From the NCBI GenBank assembly GCA_035291605.1, contig DATDRS010000416.1, positions 1 through 15,704 on the forward strand: DNA of 15,704 bases, written 5' to 3'. The translations under genes and the position numbers were made by a program. Within the stretch, counting starts at the first letter, position 1; every line of letters starts with the position of its first letter. Below are positions 11,968 to 15,704 of this stretch, one piece after another. The DNA comes from DATDRS01 sp035291605. Its GTDB lineage: Bacteria; Chloroflexota; Anaerolineae; Anaerolineales; UBA6663. The notes below the pieces were generated by a model. That model was not told the DNA's origin and ran no database searches. It saw only the letters and a program-made list of their open reading frames with translations.

Positions 11968-13356
11968 ATGCTCTCGCGTCGCAATCTTCTGATCCTGGCT
12001 GTCCTCGTGTCCCTGGCCGCCGCCGGGGGCGCTTATGACTGGCAGCAGCGCCAGGCCGCCGAACGCGCTGCTCGCGAAGCCATCCGGCGGGAAACGGTGG
12101 CGCGCGGGACGATCCTCTCCACGGTCAGCGCATCGGGTTCCCTCGTCCCCGAAACACAGGTCAACCTGTACTTTTCCGCCGCCGCGCCTGTGCCCGTCAC
12201 GGAGGTCAACGCGGTTCTGGGGCAGGGGGTGCGCCGGGGCGAGGCGCTGGCCCGGCTGGACACGAGCGACCTGGCGCTGGCGGTGACCCAGGCGGAGCAG
12301 AGCCTCCGCGCCGCCCAGTTGACCCTCGACCAATTGCAGGCCCCGTCGCGCGCCGAGGACGTCGCCCACGCCGAGGCCAACCTCCGCCTGGCCCAGGCGC
12401 AAGTCTACGCGGCCTCGCAGGGCAAGAGCGAAGAGGAAATCCAGATTGCCTACCTCAACCTGATCCTCGCCCGGAACGCCCTCGACCAGACCTATCGGAC
12501 GATGGATGAACTGGAGAAGCAGGGCAGGTTCGCTCAAAAACTCGACCTTCAGCCGCAAGCCGATCAGCAGGTGGAGGCGGCTCAAATTGCGGACCTGCAA
12601 TATCAGCAGGCGCAAAACCCGCCCGCCTCCGGCCCGGCGGCCTCGGCGCGGGCGGCGGTGGAACAGGCGCAGGCCGCGCTCGACAGGCTGAAACAAGGCC
12701 CAACACCGGAGGACGTGCAGATCGCCCGGCTGAGAGTGAGCCAGGCGCAGGCCGCGCTCGACCTGGCGCGCCATCACCTCGCCGAGGCAGAGATCGTCGC
12801 GCCGTTTGACGGCGTCGTGGCGGCGGTCAATCTGCATCGCGGCGAGATTGCGCCGGCCGCGCTGCCCGCGGTGGCGCTGGTGGACGTCAGCCGCTTTCGC
12901 CTCGAGATTTCGGTGGACGAGGTGGACGTGGCGCGCGTGTCGCCGGGACAGGGCGTCACCGTCACGCTTGACGCTTTCCCCAACGACGTGTTCTCCGGCC
13001 AGGTGGAAAAAGTCGCGCCGACAGCCACCGTCAACCAGGGCGTCGTCAGTTATCTGGTTACGATCGTCCTCGACGCGGCGCAGGTCCTCCTGCGCGGCGG
13101 GATGACGGCGACCGCCGAGATTGTGGTGGCCGAGGCCCGCGACGTGGTGCTCGTCCCTAACTGGGCCATCCGCCGTGACCGGCAGACGGGACAGACCTTC
13201 GTGGGCCTCCTGAAGGACGGTGAAATTGAAGATGTCCCTGTCGAGCTGGGCCTGCGCAACGATGCGCTCAGCGAAGTCAAGAGCGGCGTGCAAGAGGGCG
13301 AGGTGGTTGCCGTAGATACGCGGCGCGAGCAGTTCCAGTTCTTCGGCGGCGGATAG
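11968..13356 (+). CDS. Periplasmic adaptor subunit, HlyD/MacA-like (copy 1)
   Basis: The product has 462 residues. Adaptors of this family link an inner-membrane ABC or RND exporter to the cell exterior or outer parts of the envelope. A single N-terminal hydrophobic anchor (about 7-22, LLILAVLVSLAAAGGAY) is followed by a biotinyl-lipoyl-like half (VSASGSLVPETQVNL...VRRGEALARLDTSDL). Next comes a long Ala/Gln-rich helical hairpin (about 100-270), the second lipoyl half (IVAPFDGVVAAVNLHRGE, about 275-292), and a beta-barrel (LEISVDEVDVARVSPGQGVTVTLDAFPNDVFSGQVEKVAP). The membrane-proximal part is VLVPNWAIRRDRQTGQTFVGLLKDGEIEDVPVELGLRN. It ends FFGGG. The TAG is directly followed by the ATG of a paralogue. 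No exporter ATPase or permease is in the window. Confidence 0.9.
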   Translation: MLSRRNLLILAVLVSLAAAGGAYDWQQRQAAERAAREAIRRETVARGTILSTVSASGSLVPETQVNLYFSAAAPVPVTEVNAVLGQGVRRGEALARLDTSDLALAVTQAEQSLRAAQLTLDQLQAPSRAEDVAHAEANLRLAQAQVYAASQGKSEEEIQIAYLNLILARNALDQTYRTMDELEKQGRFAQKLDLQPQADQQVEAAQIADLQYQQAQNPPASGPAASARAAVEQAQAALDRLKQGPTPEDVQIARLRVSQAQAALDLARHHLAEAEIVAPFDGVVAAVNLHRGEIAPAALPAVALVDVSRFRLEISVDEVDVARVSPGQGVTVTLDAFPNDVFSGQVEKVAPTATVNQGVVSYLVTIVLDAAQVLLRGGMTATAEIVVAEARDVVLVPNWAIRRDRQTGQTFVGLLKDGEIEDVPVELGLRNDALSEVKSGVQEGEVVAVDTRREQFQFFGGG

Positions 13357-14787
13357 ATGAAAAGCCTCCTCCTTTCCCTCCGCGCCCGCCTGGGGTGGCT
13401 CATCGTCGTCACGTTGATCCTGCTTGCCGCCGGAGGATATGCTTTCTACCAGCGCGATCAGGCGGAGCGGGCCAGGCAGGCGGCGCTCGCCTCCCTGCGC
13501 ACCGAAGTGATCGCGCGCGGCGACCTCGTCTCGCTGGTGAGCGCCACCGGCTCACTCCTCCCGGAGCAGCAATCCAGCCCCTCTTTCCTCGTCCCCGGCG
13601 TGGTCGAGGAAGTGCTGGTCGCCAGCGGCGAAACCGTGCGGGCCGGGCAGGCCCTCGCGCGGCTCGACGACGCCGATCTGCAGCTGGCCGTCCGGCAGGC
13701 CGAGGATGCCCTCGCCATCGCCAGACTCAACCGCCAGAAACTCCTCGCCGGGCCGGCTGAGGGCGACCTCGCCGCCGCCGAGGCCAACGTGAAGAGCGCG
13801 AACGCGGCCGTGAACGATCTGCTAAAAGGTGTGGGGGAGGAGCAGGTATCCATTGCGCGGATCAAGTACGATAACGTGCGCCAGGACTACCAGCAGGCCA
13901 CGGACCGGTATCACAGCGCCGTGGAGTTCGCCAAAGAATATCCGCGCTTTGCCCCGTCACAGGCCACGCTCGACTCGCTCAAGGCGGCGATGGAGAACGC
14001 ATTTTACGCGGCCGAGATCGCGCGCCTGCAGTGGGAGCAGGCGAAGCGCGGCGCGGATCAGGGTTCGCTGTCCGTCGGTTATGCGCGCGTGGCGCAGTCG
14101 CGGGCGGCGCTCGCCCAGCTTCAGGCGCCCCCCGCCGAGCTGCAGATCAGGCAGGCCGACCTGGCGGTGGAGCAGGCGCAGTCGGCGCTGGATCAGGCGA
14201 AACTGCGCGCGGCGCACGCGCAACTGGTCGCGCCTTTTGACGGGGTGGTTGCCGCGATCCATGTGAAAGCCGGGGAGCGGGTCGGCAGCGCTGTGCCAGC
14301 CTTTATGCTGGTGGATCTGAGTCACTTCCACCTGGATGTGTCGGTGGACGAGGTGGACGTGGCGAAACTGACCGTGGGGCAGGCGGCGGGGATCACGCTG
14401 GATGCTCTGCCCGGCGTCGGGGTAGCGGGCCGGGTGGAACGTCTCGCCCCGGCGGCGGCGATCGTGGGCGGCGTGGTGAATTACACCGTGCGCATCCGCT
14501 TCGACGCGACGACTGCGCCTCTGCGCTCAGGAATGAGCGCGACGGCCCAGATCACGGTGGCAGAGGCCGAGGAGGCGCTGCTCGTCCCCAACTGGGCTAT
14601 CCGCCGTGACCGCCGCACCGGGCAGGCCTATACCAGTTTGAAGGACGGGGATGAATTGAAAGAAGTCCCCATCGTGACCGGGCTGCGCGGCGAGACGCAC
14701 ACCGAGGTCAAGGACGGCGTGAGCGAAGGCGAGGTGGCCGCGGTGAGCACCGCGCGCGAAGGTCTCAACTTTTTCGGCGGGCAGTAG
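13357..14787 (+). CDS. Periplasmic adaptor subunit, HlyD/MacA-like (copy 2, tandem paralogue)
   Basis: The product has 476 residues with the same plan as copy 1: a membrane anchor (about 13-30, WLIVVTLILLAAGGYAF), lipoyl halves (ATGSLLPEQQSSPSFLVPGVVEEVLVASGETVRAGQALARLDDADL and LVAPFDGVVAAIHVKAGERVG), a helical hairpin between them, a barrel (LDVSVDEVDVAKLTVGQAAGITLDALPGVGVAGRVERLAP) and VPNWAIRRDRRTGQAY. It ends FFGGQ. Shared rare stretches (SVDEVDVA, PNWAIRRDR.TGQ) show that the two copies arose by tandem duplication and then diverged strongly in the hairpin, the part that normally contacts the partner channel or envelope. Its ATG follows the upstream TAG with no gap, so translation is probably coupled. 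A mixed hexamer of both copies is possible. Confidence 0.9.
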   Translation: MKSLLLSLRARLGWLIVVTLILLAAGGYAFYQRDQAERARQAALASLRTEVIARGDLVSLVSATGSLLPEQQSSPSFLVPGVVEEVLVASGETVRAGQALARLDDADLQLAVRQAEDALAIARLNRQKLLAGPAEGDLAAAEANVKSANAAVNDLLKGVGEEQVSIARIKYDNVRQDYQQATDRYHSAVEFAKEYPRFAPSQATLDSLKAAMENAFYAAEIARLQWEQAKRGADQGSLSVGYARVAQSRAALAQLQAPPAELQIRQADLAVEQAQSALDQAKLRAAHAQLVAPFDGVVAAIHVKAGERVGSAVPAFMLVDLSHFHLDVSVDEVDVAKLTVGQAAGITLDALPGVGVAGRVERLAPAAAIVGGVVNYTVRIRFDATTAPLRSGMSATAQITVAEAEEALLVPNWAIRRDRRTGQAYTSLKDGDELKEVPIVTGLRGETHTEVKDGVSEGEVAAVSTAREGLNFFGGQ

Positions 14788-14797
14788 GAGGAGGAGG

Positions 14798-15664
14798 ATG
14801 ACTCAACTCGCCATCCTCTCCGACATTCACGGCAACCTGCCCGCGCTCGAAGCCGTCCTGGCCGATCTCGCGCAGTTCAAAGTGGATCAGGTCGTCGTCG
14901 CGGGAGATGTCATCAACTGGGGGCCGTTCTCGGCGCAGGTGATGGAGCGGGTCACACGCGAGGGGTGGCCGGTCATCCGGGGCAACAACGAGTTCTATCT
15001 GCTGGACTATGAGACGCCGCGCGCGCCCGCCGAGTGGAGCGACCGGTCAAACTGGGCGATGCTCCCGTGGCTGTACCGGCAGCTGAACGGGCGCTGGCAC
15101 AAGGCAATTGCCGCCTGGCCCGACACCCTCAGCCTCCGTTTCCCCGATGCGCCGCCCCTGCGCGTGGTGCACGGCTCGCCGCGTTCGCCGTCGGAGGCAA
15201 TCCACTGGACGCACGGCGACGCAGAAATTATGGAGATGCTTGCCGGGGTGGAGGAGACGACGCTCGTGGCCGGGCACACCCACCTGGCTATGGATCGCCG
15301 CGTGGGCCGCTGGCATATCCTCAACGCCGGCACAGTCGGCGTCCCGCTGGATGGGAGGTTCCGCGCGAGTTATATGCTTTTGGAAGGCGATGCGGATGGA
15401 TGGCGCCCAGCCTTTCGGCAGGTGCCCTATGATTTAGGGCCGCTCTTCGCGGAGTTTGAGCGTCAGAAATTCGTCGAGGAGTGCGGCGTCCTCGGCCATC
15501 TGGTCGTGGAGGAGTTCAAGATGGCGCGCCTCCAACTCCTTCCGTTTATCCTCTGGCGGGAGACGTGCTGCCCCGCCGCGCCGTTCGGCCTGGCGCTGCT
15601 GGAGCCGTTCTCCAGGATCAACAAGTGGGACTACACCCCGAAGGCGTACCACGTGAATCTCTGA
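14798..15664 (+). CDS. Calcineurin-like metallophosphoesterase (YfcE-related)
   Basis: The product has 288 residues. The dimetal phosphoesterase motifs are complete and in order: D9-I-H11-G-N, G36-D37 (AGDVINWGP), G62-N63-N64-E65, H125 (VVHGSP), and G159-H160-T-H162. LNAGTVGVP follows. This matches small phosphodiesterases of the YfcE/MJ0936 group, which hydrolyse phosphodiesters; the natural substrate is unknown. The catalytic part ends near residue 205. A further 80-residue tail (FAEFERQKFVEECGVLGHLVVEEFKMARLQLLPFILWRE...) is longer than YfcE and of unknown role. The start has an unusually strong ribosome binding site, GGAGGAGGAGG (14787-14797). It follows the second adaptor gene by 10 nt and may be co-transcribed. 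Confidence 0.92.
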   Translation: MTQLAILSDIHGNLPALEAVLADLAQFKVDQVVVAGDVINWGPFSAQVMERVTREGWPVIRGNNEFYLLDYETPRAPAEWSDRSNWAMLPWLYRQLNGRWHKAIAAWPDTLSLRFPDAPPLRVVHGSPRSPSEAIHWTHGDAEIMEMLAGVEETTLVAGHTHLAMDRRVGRWHILNAGTVGVPLDGRFRASYMLLEGDADGWRPAFRQVPYDLGPLFAEFERQKFVEECGVLGHLVVEEFKMARLQLLPFILWRETCCPAAPFGLALLEPFSRINKWDYTPKAYHVNL

Positions 15665-15673
15665 GGCCGCCCG

Positions 15674-15704
15674 ATGAAGGCCCCCGTCGTCATCGTCGAA
15701 TACG
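15674..15704 (+). CDS. Possible start of a next gene (truncated by window end)
   Basis: ATG at 15674 opens a frame reading MKAPVVIVEY to the window edge, preceded by GAGG (15663-15666) at 7-nt spacing and lying 9 nt after the phosphoesterase stop. The peptide resembles the beta-strand start of many Rossmann-like proteins, but ten codons are too few to assign a function. Confidence 0.45.
   Translation, partial: MKAPVVIVEY

Noticed and set aside
11806..13293. 495-codon minus-strand open frame opposite the first adaptor gene
   Set aside because: Its composition (Arg/His/Gly-rich) and lack of motifs mark it as an antisense shadow; it would also overlap the rex promoter.

Overview
This is a GC-rich, gene-dense chromosomal window, most likely from a member of the Chloroflexota (Anaerolineae-like). 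Three things suggest this: the style of the F1 beta subunit, a TPR/zinc-ribbon membrane protein carrying the 'PAWLWLSAAVDDP' type of repeat, and spacers filled with short-period repeats of a kind I associate with that phylum. The assignment comes from recognising sequences by eye, not from a search.

Layout. Positions 1-119 hold the C-terminal end of a tyrosine recombinase. It converges on a minus-strand gene (136-1341) for a TPR, zinc-ribbon and multi-membrane-segment protein. From 1540 a plus-strand gene string runs yebC - ruvC - ruvA - proC - small hypothetical - nucleotidyltransferase (to 5216). The last genes overlap by 1-4 nt, so they look co-transcribed. The final two form a lower-GC accessory pair resembling nucleotidyltransferase toxin/antitoxin-type bicistrons.

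A 214-nt regulatory region (5217-5430) precedes the F1 ATP synthase block atpA - atpG - atpD - atpC (5431-9980), followed by mreB (10039-11046). No Fo genes (atpB, E, F) and no delta gene (atpH) lie upstream, so the ATP synthase genes are split in this genome. A stem-loop terminator that reads well in both directions separates mreB from the convergent gene rex (11181-11798, minus), an NADH/NAD+-sensing repressor. Divergent from rex are two tandem, paralogous periplasmic-adaptor (HlyD/MacA-like) genes, then a calcineurin-like phosphoesterase, and the first codons of another possible gene at the right edge.

How it fits together. DNA repair (ruvC, ruvA), translation/transcription support (yebC) and proline synthesis (proC) share one string. 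Energy conversion (F1) and cell shape (mreB) share another. Rex probably links redox state to nearby genes: an 18-bp Rex-like site overlaps the -35 element of a good promoter upstream of atpA, and a Rex half-site lies at the rex promoter itself.

The most unusual non-coding features are the candidate Rex operator, an 8-bp complementarity between a hairpin loop in the atpA leader and the atpA ribosome binding site, and spacers inside operons made of short-period inverted repeats. No rRNA, tRNA, CRISPR array or complete insertion sequence was seen. No gene-free stretch exceeds 300 bases.
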